From: Isoperla grammatica
Taxonomy: Eukaryota; Arthropoda; Insecta; Plecoptera; Perlodidae
DNA: 64,000 nucleotides
Assembly: GCA_945910005.1 (NCBI GenBank)
Contig: OX246745.1
Coordinates: forward strand, 7,666,765 to 7,730,764
Reading direction: 5' to 3'
Shown: piece by piece, positions 1 to 11,549 of the stretch
Numbering within the stretch: position 1 is the first letter of the stretch
How the letters are laid out: each line of letters begins with the position of its first letter
The notes under the pieces: generated by a model
Databases searched by the model: none
What the model was told of the DNA's origin: nothing
What the model saw: the letters and a program-made list of their open reading frames with translations, nothing else
Position numbers and translations under genes: made by a program

Positions 1-1085
1 TTGCCAATGATCTAGGATTGGTCCCCATCTGTTGTGTCGCAATCATGGCTGCTGTGACGTCACGTGGGAACTATGAATATTGTGTTTAATTGTGTAGTGC
101 ATAGGCGTGCACAGGAGGGGGGGTCAAGGGGGGGGGGGGCAGCGGCTCCCCCATTAGGATAGGTGAGCTTTTTTTAAATAGAATTTGGCCCAGGGTATAC
201 CGTATATACGCCTGCCGATCGTAAAAGACGAGAAGAGGACTTATAGCACCTTCCTCAAATTAAATATATGCCTCAAACTGTCACTGTTGCTCTAACTGCC
301 TTGCCCGTTTGACCCGGGAAAGAATAGGTCCAGAATAGTGCCTGTCGTAATGGGCGACAAAAATACTGACGCCTGACATAATGGTTCTAATCTTACCTGA
401 AGTCCTAGATTGGAATGACGTTGGAATCAGCTGACCGGCCTCAACGTTAACTGTTGCCCCACCGCCAAGATTTTGGCTGTGGGACTGACCACTTCCTTTA
501 CTTTGTAACAATGATATCCACAATTAATTGTGTGAAATTAACCCATTGAACAGACAACCTGTACTCCTCCTAATAGGCTTAATAACACGTTCATAAATGC
601 ATGTCTTTAAATATCTCCTGCAGAGCTTTTTGTGGGGGGCATTCCCCCCCACACCCCCCATTGGCGCCACCGTGAAGTACTTTCATTGGGAATTTATTGT
701 TCCCCCCCATTGATCAACGTCTGCCACGCCTATGGATTCTGGAACGTATAATAGGCCATCTAGTATGAATATTGGATTGGAACACTTGGATTACTGTTGG
801 CTGAGCGAGATTAGTAATCCGATGAATTCTGGAACACAGCTATGTAACATGTAGCCTACAGCGAACTTCGATTCGTCGAAGTAGCACTTTGACCTCTTCG
901 TTCGCCGACTTATCTTGCGCTCGTGCACGAGTAATCGGATCAGTGGCTGCATGGTGAACACGTTCAAAAGAGGGATTTACCCGCTAAGTAGATAACGTCT
1001 CATATATTCATACCTCAAGATAGGTGGGTGAGGGTGCACAAGTCACATGTGGGCAATCACTTAGTTCCTCGTGGCTCGTGCGATG
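1..1085. other. no gene seen; G/C-run rich flank
   Basis: I see no coding exon here. Long G runs occur near 115-140 and C runs near 645-710, set in a phrase about a noun-like 'GGCG..GG(G)n' context that recurs near 58.8 and 59.15 kb and is typical of ends of old non-autonomous elements. The short open frames in this stretch look random. Confidence 0.5.
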
Positions 1086-1089
1086 CCTA

Positions 1090-1589
1090 CGGGACTTATT
1101 GGAATGGTCACGGGAACTTTTCCCGACACAGAACAATGCTTCTCATTGCGGAAGCATTGAAGTCATCTAAAAAGACCGCTACAGATCACGTGGGGTGGTT
1201 GTTTCCCGCGCCACCCACATCCGACCAATCAGCGGTCTCCGAAAAACTTGCTACGGGGTTTCCAAACTAACATCAGACCAATCAAGGCCTCTAAAAAACT
1301 CGAGAGGAAATTGTAACGAGGTTTCCGGTCAGATCTTGGGCGACATATTGTCTGTTTGTTTTAGCTGGAAGGACGTAGGCCTACATTGCAAAACGTCTGT
1401 TTAACCACAAGTACATTTGTGATTGATTTGATTGTTACTGGTGCAACAATAATTATGGCACCACCATATTATGGACAGAAAACCATTATTCCTCATTCAT
1501 GAAAAGAGTTCTACTTTCAAGTGACGAAAATCCTGCTACACAATAATCGCAGTGGCGTAGAACTTGGCGGCGTCAAGCACTCAATGACG
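1090..1589 (+). promoter_or_regulatory. promoter and first-exon-like block, copy 1
   Basis: This block and the one at 4430-4784 are diverged copies of each other. Both show an E-box CACGTG inside CACGTGGGGTG, CCAATCA boxes (two here, near 1225 and 1277), then a stretch with CATATTGT and a GGAAGGA-like sequence, and end in CACTCAATGACG followed by the donor GTAAGT at 1590. The conserved CCAAT, E-box and donor order looks like a promoter with a first exon. An ATG lies two codons before the donor, so a start codon in exon 1 is possible but unproven. No downstream partner exon can be assigned. Confidence 0.45.
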
Positions 1590-2610
1590 GTAAGTCCAAC
1601 ATATATTTTAGAATTTATAGAATCTCTGGCCAAAATGCATCAATTACACTCGCTAGGAGATATTTAACATTGAACTGTTGGGTTCTTGGTTCGTTGTTTG
1701 GCGTAAAGTGCTCCTGTTCAGTTGTTTGCTGGTACGATAGGCTCAACCCTGGAAAGGAGTTTTTGTGTAGGGGCAGAGTTTAATTTTACTATAAGATATA
1801 ATGTGCTAATCATCAGTTCATAAGTTTCTTTAGTTTGAAAACTCTTAAGAAAAGTACGAGAAATCTTAATATCAAATAGTAATTTTTCCTGTGCCGCCAT
1901 TTTAGTTTTTTACGGGCAGGTCCACCTTCGACATGAGCCTTAAATTGTGTTAAGGCAGAGTTTAATTTTAGTCAGAAATCAGAAATCTATTTACTGTTAG
2001 TCGTCCATTATAGTTTGTTTCTGTACAAACCGACTAATTATAAGATGTATGAATTGTGAGTTTTTGGTATGTTATGACTTATGAGCCACCACTTTGTTTT
2101 CGTACATAAGGTCAGTCCTTTATGGTAGTATAATTGTGTCTGGACAGTGCATTCGTTCAGATAAAGTATTATCCCCCTTTAATTTTTAAAAAAGTTATCA
2201 GAACTGTGCTTTCGGAAAATGGGTTTTATTCCAATAACGAGTAGGCCTACCGGTACTTCATATTTTACAAGGGTACAGAAGGTAGTTAAATTGACAAAGT
2301 GTAGTGATGTATGAACGAACGTGTACTTATGGTAAAGTGTATGCACTTTTGTAAATATAGTAATAATTTGACGTGTTCTACACAATTTGTACAAATTTGT
2401 AATGGAAACTAAATAAATGAATATGAATATAAATAAATGAATATACAACGTTAGTAATCGGTTTATGATTTGTCAATTTGAGAAAACTAGTTTCACTAGT
2501 TTATGGAGCATATTTTTAACGAGCCACTAATTCTTGATTCTAATGGAATAGATTGAGAATATTTTACTGCGAGGTCGCCGGTTCTATACCCGCTATCGTT
2601 CAGTTCAGTT
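1090..2610 (+). repeat. segmental duplication, copy 1 (partner 4380-5570)
   Basis: Similarity to 4380-5570 runs through the promoter-like block, past the GTAAGT donor, and into the sequence beyond it. Shared words include AAGATGCAT/AAAATGCATC, ACACTCGC(T/A)AGGAGATATTTAA, and AGTTTTTG(T/C)GT, ending in a shared GCGAGGT(C/T)GCCGGTTCT. The donor-to-donor distance is 3195 bp. Many small indels show that the duplication is old. Confidence 0.65.
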
Positions 2611-2735
2611 CTTTATTTATCCTTTCATTTATACAGGGTCAAATATAGGCAAACAGCGCATACCTGATTAGTGATTGAAGGTGTTTCGGAGGTTTTCCTC
2701 AGTCCCAACGCCAAATGATTTGAGATGTAATTATT
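2565..2735 (+). mobile_element. tRNA-derived SINE fragment
   Basis: GAGGTCGCCGGTTCTATACC resembles the box B and discriminator part of a tRNA-derived SINE seen in opposite orientation at 55.4 kb. A body with GGAGGTTTTCCTCAGTCCC follows. The box A head is missing, so this copy is 5' truncated or diverged. Confidence 0.45.
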
Positions 2736-2739
2736 ACCA

Positions 2740-3357
2740 ACAGCCCTCAGACATTAAAAACGAGACAAAACACTTATTATAAAATATAACAATACCTTTT
2801 TAGTCATCTAAAGAGTCATGAATCCCTGGGCAGCATTGGTACGCAAAATTATAATATTATGGTTCGTTCAGTGTGCACTGTGCAGTGTTTTCACTAACTT
2901 TGCATTCAATACGTCAATACCACCAAATCAGAATATTGTTACCTTACGTATTTATATACACAAGTGTCATTGACTTGGAAAACCCCATTGTCATTCCCCA
3001 AAATGTCACCTGAAAACTCGTATCCAAGGCAAAGTAGGTCAAGTATTGTGTTTGCACGAGACTTTGTCCAAACATGTTATTATGTCATCGCTGGCTTTTC
3101 GATTGTTACAAAGGTGTTTACTAACACACGCCAAGCAGAGGGCTTCAAAAAGAGATGAGATTTTAGAAAAAATTGACAAACTGTTTGGAAATAAACCAGG
3201 AACTGAACGCAATGGGCGACGTTAGGTCACATTATTATTGTAGCCTGCGTAAGCGACACTGATCATTATTTCGCCCATGTCACCAAAACTATCAAAACTT
3301 TAGTCTTCGCTGTTGGTACAAAAATGCAACACTTTGTGATTTACTAATATTCCACAG
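2740..3357. other. no gene seen
   Basis: AT-rich sequence without splice-flanked open frames or recognisable repeat ends. The 64-codon open frame near 2964-3158 has no coding hallmark that I can defend. Confidence 0.4.
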
Positions 3358-4040
3358 TTAAAGGGATAGTCGGGTGAAAAACTAAAGAACTACCATTTGT
3401 AGATGTCCACCTTTAAATATAAAAAAACATGACTAAAAGATACCATACTTTAAAAGCAGGCGGTTAAAAAATTAAAGAAAACGCGATTTTTTTTGTTTGG
3501 TGCTACCAAGTAGCACCAAGCAACTTTTCTCATGGTAATTCCCATTTTAAAAAAATGTTGCCTTGAGAAAGTAAAACCACCGCTAAAATAGGGCACTGAT
3601 CAAAAATCGATCAGGAGGTTTAATGTGCATCGTTTCTCTACCGATAACATGCTTCTTAGTAGGAACGTGTACTTCTACAAAATACCCTGCAATTAATTTT
3701 TTTGTGACATGATGTGTAGAAAAGTTGCAATCTGTTTTGAGCGGTACTGTCCGCAGTCGCCGAGTGTTTCGCGGAGCGCGGGCTGGTCTCGTATAACACA
3801 ATGAGTCCTCTGTCTATCGGGAAGGCGCCAGCGACCTCAGAACCGATACAGTTACACTACGCTTTAGAAGAAAAATGCAGCAAGAGCTGCCGAAGGGAAT
3901 CTAGTAGAATAGCTAATTGTTCACTATTTTTTTTCTTGCATTGAAGCAACCTATATCAATTGTATTTTACACATAACTGAATTTCATGGACTAATGACTA
4001 ATTGATGATTTTTTAGTTCTTCATCTGACTATCCCTTTAA
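3358..4040. mobile_element. TTAA-flanked non-autonomous DNA transposon
   Basis: The element is 675 bp (3362-4036) between two TTAA tetranucleotides at 3358-3361 and 4037-4040. Its ends are inverted repeats: the left end reads AGGGATAGTCGGGTGAAAAA and the right end, reverse-complemented, reads AGGGATAGTCAGATGAAGAA, with further similarity (ACTAAA) inside. TTAA target duplications are typical of piggyBac and Kolobok superfamilies, and the AGGG start fits Kolobok better; the superfamily call is inference. It holds no transposase, only a 72-codon minus-strand frame. It sits between the two duplicated promoter blocks. Confidence 0.75.
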
Positions 4041-4049
4041 AACAGTTCA

Positions 4050-4140
4050 GCTGGCCTAGTGGCCGTGATAGATTAGGCGTTAATTCCTCCGCTCCAGCTC
4101 GAACCCTGGCTCGGGTATGAAAGTCATTGTTTACCATCTG
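4050..4140 (+). mobile_element. tRNA-like SINE head
   Basis: TGGCCTAGTGGCCGTGATAG resembles a polymerase III box A and GCTCGAACCCTGGCTCG a box B, about 40 bp apart as in tRNAs. No full cloverleaf or anticodon arm is convincing, so I call it a SINE head or tRNA pseudogene, not a tRNA gene. It begins ten bases after the TTAA element. Confidence 0.45.
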
Positions 4141-4379
4141 TATATGTAATGGATTGTTTCAATTGATAGCATTGTTGACGAATACAATACATTGTAAAAT
4201 ATAATACCTAATATATAGATATAAAGAAAAAATAAGACTGTCACTTGTGAAGTTTTAAAAATGTTTCTATATTCTGTAGTTAGTAAACCTCTCAAGGTTA
4301 AAAAATATTTCTATATTCATGCAGATGGTACACCTGTAAAGTGATTTGCGCGCTATTCTGAACGCATAGTCGATAAGGA

Positions 4380-5570
4380 AGTTCTTCTTTGACAAGTTAA
4401 AACACCGCCTTCTCAACACACCATGGTGAAAACCCCGCTCACTCCCACTCCCGCATTGCGCTAGCATTGACGTCATCAAAAAATATCACGTGGGGTGATT
4501 AGACCAATCAGAGCAACTCCCGCGCAACTCTACAGTTTTTTTTAGCTGAGCGCCATATTGTTTCCTTGCTTCTCATTCTGGAAGGATGGATGTACATTGC
4601 ACAACGTATTTCAAGTACATTTGTGATGAATTTGTTTGGTGCAACAATAGTAATTTAGAATCGTATTATGAACAGTAAACCATAATTTCTGATTCATGAA
4701 AGAGTTCTACTTCAAAGTGACGAAAAGCTGCTTAACAATACTTGTAGTGGCGTAGAACTTGGAGGCGTCAAACACTCAATGACGGTAAGTCCACATAATT
4801 GTTTTGTGATGTAGGCCTATGCATGAACATAAATGATTTATAGTAGCCTATCTCTGGACAAGATGCATCCATTACACTCGCAAGGAGATATTTAAGATAA
4901 AACTGCTAGATTCTTTGTTCGTTTTTTCGCGAAACATGGTACGGTAGGCTCAACCCTGGAAATGAGTTTTTGCGTTTAATGTTACTAAAAGATCTGTTAA
5001 TCATGCTAATCATCAGTAATCAGCTCATAAGTTCTTTAAAGAGAAAGAGTTTTAAAAAACTCTTTATGAAACAGATGATGCATTTTAATATCAAATTGAG
5101 ATCTTTCCTATTTTGCATTAATACGAGCCGCCATTTTAGTTCTTTAATGATAAGATCTACCTTCGACACGAGCCATAAATTGTGAAAATACAGAGTTTAA
5201 TTTAATTTAGAAATCTATTTACTGTTAATCAGCTACTATCCATTAAAGTTCATTTCCGTACAAAAAACAACTTATAAGGTTATTGAAAAATGTTAACGTT
5301 CAATGTCGAGTTTTTGTGTGTTATGAACCGCCTTTTTGTTTTTTTGTGCCCGGGCAGTGGTTCGTTCAGATAAAGTAATTTCTACCTCTATACATTGTTA
5401 ATAATCGGTTCATGTTATGTCAATTTGAGAAAACTTGTGTCGAAATAAAAAGAACATAATATGTTAAAAAACCATTAATGCTTAATTCTAATAAAAAATC
5501 ACAGAATCATCTGGTATGAAGCTGATACATTGTTGATACAATATCACCGCGAGGTTGCCGGTTCTGTGTC
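4380..5570 (+). repeat. segmental duplication, copy 2
   Basis: See 1090-2610. This copy keeps the same order of promoter block, donor, ATGCATC/ACTCGC block, TTTAGTT..CCGCCATTTT block and terminal GCGAGGTTGCCGGTTCTG, but is about 300 bp shorter. Confidence 0.65.
4430..4784 (+). promoter_or_regulatory. promoter and first-exon-like block, copy 2
   Basis: This is the partner of 1090-1589. It has TGACGTCATC (a CRE-like site), CACGTGGGGTG, ACCAATCAGAG, GCCATATTGTTTCC, and the same CACTCAATGACG|GTAAGT exon end with GT at 4785-4786. Conservation of the splice donor and of the CCAAT/E-box pair in two diverged copies supports function, now or in the past. The two copies could be alternative promoters of one transcript or promoters of two paralogous transcripts. 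Confidence 0.45.
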
Positions 5571-5574
5571 CGTT

Positions 5575-6630
5575 ATAGGCAAACCTTACTGAATTTCCGA
5601 GCTTTTAGACTTTTTTTAAGGTAAACGTAAACATCAAAAAGTTAATAAACTTCTTTGTTTGATATAACTTTGGAAAGTTTTCCTAATATGCATTAGCATC
5701 ACAATAAGCATTACAAACTATTTACCTACTCACTGTTAATGTTATGATTGAATGTCGATGCCCTATTGACAATTGTCTATTGTTGGTCGGCTATTGTGGG
5801 GGTATAAACCCTTCTACTATGTATATGACGCATGGTAAACGTAAACATTGTTCCAATTAACAGAATCTTTTTTGTTACAAATGCTGTACAAATGCTGGTC
5901 GGCTCTCTAGCCCTCGACACATATTCGCAGACGCTGACTCACGCACTCACAGTCAGCCGAGTTCATGAGCCGAGTTCATACCATCAACAGGCGCCTGGCG
6001 AAATACGACCGGGCTTAACATGACTACAAAAATGTATCCACATTAATTTAAATACTTAATATGTATTAGTTAAAATTAATATGAATAATAATGAATTAAT
6101 ATTTTTGTTGTTTTATTAATTTATGATAGAAAGCTTTTCTGGGAATATTTCTGCAAAATTGAATTAAAAATGTTTCGCCTCTTTCGTCTGAGGCTTTACC
6201 CAAGACTTCGTGCTAGTCATGGAGTTCGCATCCTTACACCGTTTGTCGCGGTTTGCAATATTCAAATATGGTCACCTTAAGTAGGCCTATACCGCATAAT
6301 ATATTATAAATTAACTAAAACAAAACAAATAATGTCCGCCACTGTTAGATCAGCTGTTGTTGGCTTGCGACGTCACTAGGTCAACAACTTTATAAATCAA
6401 AACAATAGTCTGCGTTCTCAGTCCTGCATACAGTTATCACTGTCCGATTACTCAACGACCGTCAACATAACTCGTCATGTCGTAGCGAGCGAGTCCTGCG
6501 TATGATACACAGATCAATAATGTTCCAACTATTCAACAATGTCATCATTACGAATACCCAAGTTTCTAGTTAAAAGATAATTAAATATGTTGTGGTAGTT
6601 TCTATTCAGCAGAGTTCTTTTGTCTGATCG

Positions 6631-6664
<34 letters not shown>

Positions 6665-7010
6665 GTTCCTTAATTACTGAATAATTAGCCTATGATAATT
6701 AGCGGCAATATTCGTGCCTGTTCACTTTCTGGCCGGAGTTCAAAATAGAAACACAGAAATATTGTAAGACTTGACATTGCTGATTCTTGTATTTACTCCC
6801 TTTTTCAAAACCAAATATGCGTTGTTAATCAAAGTTTTAATGGAAAGTATTCATTTCTTAATCATTTTAATGATGTTTCGCTACTGTTATTCATTGTAGG
6901 CCTAAAGACCGTTAAATGTTCGTGGAAGTATTTTTGAAGAAGAGAGTAAAAACGAGAATCAGCTAAGTCAAGTATTAAAGTAAAAACATCAATGCTTTGT
7001 GTTTGTACTC
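5575..7010. other. no gene assigned; contains a (TA)n run
   Basis: Apart from a (TA)n microsatellite at about 6636-6663, I see no repeat with defined ends. Minus-strand sequence at 5979-6018 could be a tiny exon with AG and GT neighbours that joins the 7013-7178 exon in phase, but it is too short to support. Confidence 0.35.
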
Positions 7011-7012
7011 AC

Positions 7013-7178
7013 CCTCCGGGTCCTGCAACGCGTCGACAATGGTTCCAGTGGGGTACGCGTTGATGGGTTGTGGCGATGTAGGCGATCTCGTGACGATGTC
7101 TTCGAGAGTCGGGGAGGGGGGGGGGGGGGGCGATGCAAACGTATGGGGCGATGATTGGCGATGATGATGGGTAGATAA
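7013..7178 (-). CDS. orphan internal coding exon, Pro/Ser/His-rich
   Basis: The minus-strand acceptor CAATTAACTTCAG lies just before 7178 and the donor GAGG|GTGAGTAC just after 7013. The 166-bp interval is open in one frame from its first base (phase 0 in, phase 1 out) and encodes 55 residues. These are His/Ser-rich (LSTHHHRQSSPH), then a five-proline run coded by 15 cytosines, then a compositionally normal end, SPTLEDIVTRSPTSPQPINA and YPTGTIVDALQDPE. The last part looks like ordinary coding sequence and not repeat. I do not recognise the protein. Partner exons should lie on the minus strand at both sides but I could not identify them. The C15 run is a slippage hotspot; a change of one base would break the frame. 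Confidence 0.5.
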
Positions 7179-7249
7179 CTGAAGTTAATTGATGATATTC
7201 TGTATTAATTAACTCATTCGGTGTCTGCGAGACGTAAACAGTGAAGCGC

Positions 7250-7600
7250 CACTGAATCTTAGATCACACTGATTACAATGATCACCCTGATCACACAATT
7301 ACACTGATCTCACTATTACACTTATATAATAATGATCACCCCGATCACACAATTACACCGATCACACCATTACACTTAGATCACACTGATTACAATGATC
7401 ACCCTGATCACACAATTACACTGATCACACTACTACACTTATATAACACTGATTATACTGATCACACTGCGCACACTATTACACTTAGATTACACTGATA
7501 CACTGATCACACTATCACACTTAGATTACACTGATCACATTGATTACACTGATCACACTGTTACACTTAGATTACACTGATTACACTGGTCATATTATTA
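7250..7600. repeat. degenerate short tandem repeat (ATCACACTGATTAC type)
   Basis: Repeated words such as GATCACACTGATTACA and ACACTTAGATTACACTGAT alternate for about 350 bp with irregular period. No coding signal. Confidence 0.8.
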
Positions 7601-9845
7601 CAATTAGATTGCACTGTGCACAATTAACCGACTGATCTAATGAAATCACACACTGCCTAGAACAATGAAAAAACACGCACTTAACAGCCCTCCGGTCTAC
7701 GCAATAAGTTGTCGCGATTAGTGCTTCGATACAACTTGTCCACTCCACGAACTTATGCCGGTACCCTGTAAAGCTAGGCATGCTTTCAAATCAGACGTCG
7801 TTACTTCTATTAGTCACTGTTCACTCTACGAGCTCTCGACCAAAGATAGTAAGATATACCCTGTTATATACCAAGACTCCTCGCTGTTCTCAAATACCTT
7901 AGATTAGAGTACGGTATTTGCTGTTCTCGTATCTCGGCAGTAGGGGAGAGGTAGGGGTAGGTATAGATGAGGGAATGGGGGATACGGTAGAGGTACGAAG
8001 TTCAAATGACTGTCACAACCAATCCCATTCATATAAAATAAACAAATGTTCGTTAATCATTATTTCATAACAGCAAATTATTAAAAAAACATTAGTTTCA
8101 ATCAAATGTCAACAATAATACGTGTACACATTCCTTATTAAATCAATACAACATACTTAGTTTAATAGAAATTCAGAAAATAATGGGTTTAAGTGTAATT
8201 TGTGAAGAGTTTTGACAACAATGAATACCAGTAATTTTGTTTCCAGGCATTGTGTCTATATTTTCTAGAAGTTACGTCATATAACATTGAATTTCAACTA
8301 GAAAGACAAAATGCATATTGTATATAACTCCGTAGTTAAATATAAATTAAATGGTTTACTTTAGAAATAGAAAATAGTTAATTATGTCTCTGGGATTTTT
8401 AGAAGATAATTTGTGTATTTTACTAAGTGCGTACTAGTAGCGTACTAACATTGGAAAAGAATGACAAATAAGAGCAATCTAGATTAATTGTACTGTATGA
8501 AATTGTCATAATTACGTTTATATTGCACGTTTTTTTTAGGGTTTAATACTTGTGACACACATAAGTTACCATGCCATCTTGTGTGTTTGGGCAATGTTGG
8601 TCATCTTTTCTGGCAACCTGTAACATGTAGATCTTCCGATCTAAATGGAGACGTCCATTTAGCGTCGTGTAGCCCTCACATCGAGACGTCCGTGTGTTCG
8701 GCAATCAAGATTGAAACTCCACCGTTTGCACCCACCTCAGCGTCATCGACTCCAGTATTGATTTTCTGCTTCGCCACCTTCGTACATGCTCGACTGTCTT
8801 CGTGAAGATGCATAACGTCATTATGACGTAATTTCTATATTTAAATCTAACGTCATTTTCTGTTATCTCTACCGATGTTATAAAAGTCATTTCATACATT
8901 TGTCAAGCCCCACTTCTCTCAGAGCCGTAAGCGTGAGTACACCGGATCTTACACACATGAGCCACAGGTTGTATTTTGGATTGAGCATCCAAGTATTTGT
9001 AACAGTATGTATTGACATGTTGTCTTTGGCTATTTGCTCTTTTCAATTGCATTCTAATGCTGGTAAATTTCATACCGTGGTATTCCGTAATTTTCTGGAT
9101 TCATTTGTGTGTGTGTAAGTTCGCAAGTGCTCACGGGGGCAGTGGAGCCATTTGTTACTTTGTGTCAAATTTTGTAAATGTAGCCTGTATTCAATATCGA
9201 GATATCTCTGTGGCATACCGTATCGCTGACGTTCTGTTATTGCTAAAGGATTTACTCAGGCACATAGTTGTGACACATTGCACGGATGTTTTTGTTTGTT
9301 TTGTTAAATTTAGAAGCGCCCATTTAAATGTGCTCATGTCAAAACTGTTTTGTGGCGATTTAGAAAGTAATGTTTCTTGCAGTCTTTGTAGCTGATTCAA
9401 TCAACTTTTTGTCAAGCATATTTATCCCAACAATAAATTATCATTACTATACTGCTAATCACTGTCTGCTCACTGGTTACAATAGTCTCCCATCCCCTGG
9501 ACACTTTCTTGTTTTGTCCCTGCAAATTCACTATAGAACAAGATGGAGCCCGCTTTTATTCTTATAAAAGTATATTTACAATAGTTCCTACCACCATTCT
9601 CACCCGCCGTCAATTAGCCAAACGCCCACGAACCCAACTCCGGCCGCAGCTAGCCTGGGTGAACCCCTGCGTGGTCACCCGCCTTTGTGACGGTTTTATG
9701 TCACAAACCTCCCATTTCATTTTATGCGTCATACGCCATATTCGACATTGTTGCGATTTTGAATACTTCTTCTTTCAAGTATTCAGAAATATTTAATTAA
9801 TTCGCACTGAATATTCCAAGCATGTTTGTAACTCAAGCGTCCTGT
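7601..9845. other. no gene assigned; CRE-like words near 8.82-8.87 kb
   Basis: The longest open frame (9012-9395, plus, 127 codons) is hydrophobic and cysteine-rich with no splice or domain support. Three ACGTCA/TGACGT words lie within 8815-8860. A short near-palindrome CTAAATGGAGACGTCCATTTAG sits near 8641-8662 (described, not copied further). Nothing here is firm. Confidence 0.35.
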
Positions 9846-9850
9846 TACAG

Positions 9851-9956
9851 CGAGTAACTAAGCGCGGGGTTGGGCCGCCAGACAATGGAGTCCCATCACA
9901 CGAGACCTTCGAGTTCCAGAGTTCCAGCCTTCCAGTAATCCTACACCAGGACAGAG
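9851..9956 (+). other. exon-like unit related to the 84-bp array
   Basis: The interval lies between an AG (CCTGTTACAG) and a GTAAAT donor. Its 3' half (ACCTTCGAGTT, then CAGTAATCCTACACCAGGA, CAGAG|GT) is the same as the end of the 84-bp units at 16.5-20.5 kb. At 106 bp it is longer than those units and holds an internal duplication of GAGTTCCAG. It places one member of the downstream exon family upstream of the 1-kb array, tying both arrays into one locus. Confidence 0.5.
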
Positions 9957-11006
9957 GTAAATATTACATATCCCGCCTGCCCGGCATGACTGAATTATAA
10001 CCATCAGTGACTGCTCATAAACGACATCCATGATTGGAGGGAGAGGGGGGAGGATATGTTTGATGTGACATCCATACTTGACCTGCGTTTTGTTTTAATA
10101 GTAAGTGGTGCAAAATATTTTTGGTAACGGTTTAGCCGTTGGCGGCTGTCAGGAAGTAGATGGGTGATCACTCTCTCCTGAAACACTTGTTACCGTTGGT
10201 TAGAGCAGATTGGAGGATTCGAAAGCTTGTGTAACAGCTTCGTTCTTCTTCTTGCTCGCAATCAACCGCTCGGCACAGTTTCCGCCCATGCCACAGCAGC
10301 GTCTTATCGTCTTGAGAGATGAGGACTCGATCTCTTCCATGCAGCAGACAGACAGCAGAGCACTCTGTGATCCGCCGCATCTTCTCGGCAGGTGACGAGG
10401 TGATCTCTTCCATGGAGCACTCAGACACCACCCCATGAAGCAAGAAGAAGAAGTGGAGGGTCCACTTCGCCCATAGAGATGTCGGAACATCATGCCGGGT
10501 GAGTACAATTAAAATTAAATGACTCCTTTTAATAACTCCTAAAGATTGGTATGCTATCTTCTACCTGTATCACTGACTGGATGCTATGCCGGGCTTAGTG
10601 TATTCCCTACCTTCGGGCGGCGTGCATTTTGTTTGGTTGAACACCTTTCAGATGAGAGGGTGGGAGAGAGGTCTTTCTTTAGGACCGCGTTTAGATCATT
10701 CAAGTCGCATAGTTCCTTTGAGGTTCTTTTCAGAGGACCCGGGAACTTCATGGGTTCTGTCTACTACGGACAGTTTGATCGCGAAGGTTGGCAGTGCCAC
10801 TTGGGTGTTCATGCGCTCGACAGAACTTCTACCGGATTTAGTGTATTCCCTACCTTAGGGCGGTGTGCATTTTTTCTGGTATAGATGTCCGCCGGTGTGT
10901 GTGTTCGATCAGTGGTATTGGCCATCCTAAGGGGGGTCGTTTGGGGGAAGGGGGGGGTGAACCAATTTTTTGTGCGTGTTGCTTCTCCGTTTGCTTTGTA
11001 TTGCAG

Positions 11007-11549
11007 TTGCAGACGACGTCGATGGATATCTTCGAGACTTCCTCCAACCCTCACCAAACACGAGGCAGATGCGGGGCGCTGAGTGGCCTGCTGGCTCTCT
11101 GCTGCATGGAAGAGATCGACTCGTCATCTGCCAAGAAGATGAGGCGTTCGCAATGGATGGAGGGGCACTGAATCGAGTGGACGGTGGGTGGGTGGGTGCT
11201 ATTGTGTGTCGGGGGGAACCTAGTTTCAGCTACCGGGGGCAGTGCTTGCACGGTAAGACCACCGTAACAGTGGTCACGGGGGGGAACTCTAGCCCTTTGG
11301 TTTCTTGCTCGCAATCAACCGCTCGGCACAGTTTCCGCCCATGCCATAGCAGCGTCTTATCGTCTTGAGAGATGAGGACTCGATCTCTTCCATGCAGCAG
11401 ACAGACAGCAGAGCACTCTGTGATCCGCCGCGTCTTCTCGGCAGGTGACGAGCGATCTCTTCCATGGAGCACTCGGACACTAACCCATGAAGCGAGAAGA
11501 AGAAGTGGAGGGTCCACTTCGCCACGGAGATGTCGGCACATCATGCCGG
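11007..11549 (+). other. exon-like segment, 1-kb array, unit 1
   Basis: It runs from after the acceptor GTATTGCAG (AG at 11005-11006) to the donor CCGG|GTGAGT. It is 543 bp long, as are the segments of two other units. Other possible donors inside (GGACG|GTGGGT near 11182 and GCACG|GTAAGA near 11251) mean that it may be split further. No frame is open throughout. Confidence 0.4.

Noticed and set aside
4050..4140. tRNA gene
   Set aside because: Box A and B are present but I could not fold a cloverleaf with a plausible anticodon loop; a SINE head is likelier.
6181..6260. Minus-strand terminal exon (DANSMTSTKSWVKPQTKE) joining the 7013-7178 exon
   Set aside because: The phase after the only acceptor does not match the phase-1 end of that exon.
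7250..7600. CRISPR-like array
   Set aside because: The repeat is irregular and short with no unique spacers, and the DNA is eukaryotic.
9012..9395. 127-codon hydrophobic plus frame, possible membrane protein
   Set aside because: No splice context, no domain, no codon bias; composition follows T-rich DNA.
10970..11368. 132-codon plus frame starting MCVLLLRLLCIAVADD, like a signal peptide
   Set aside because: The hydrophobic start is the pyrimidine tract of a splice acceptor read as codons, and the frame crosses predicted splice sites.
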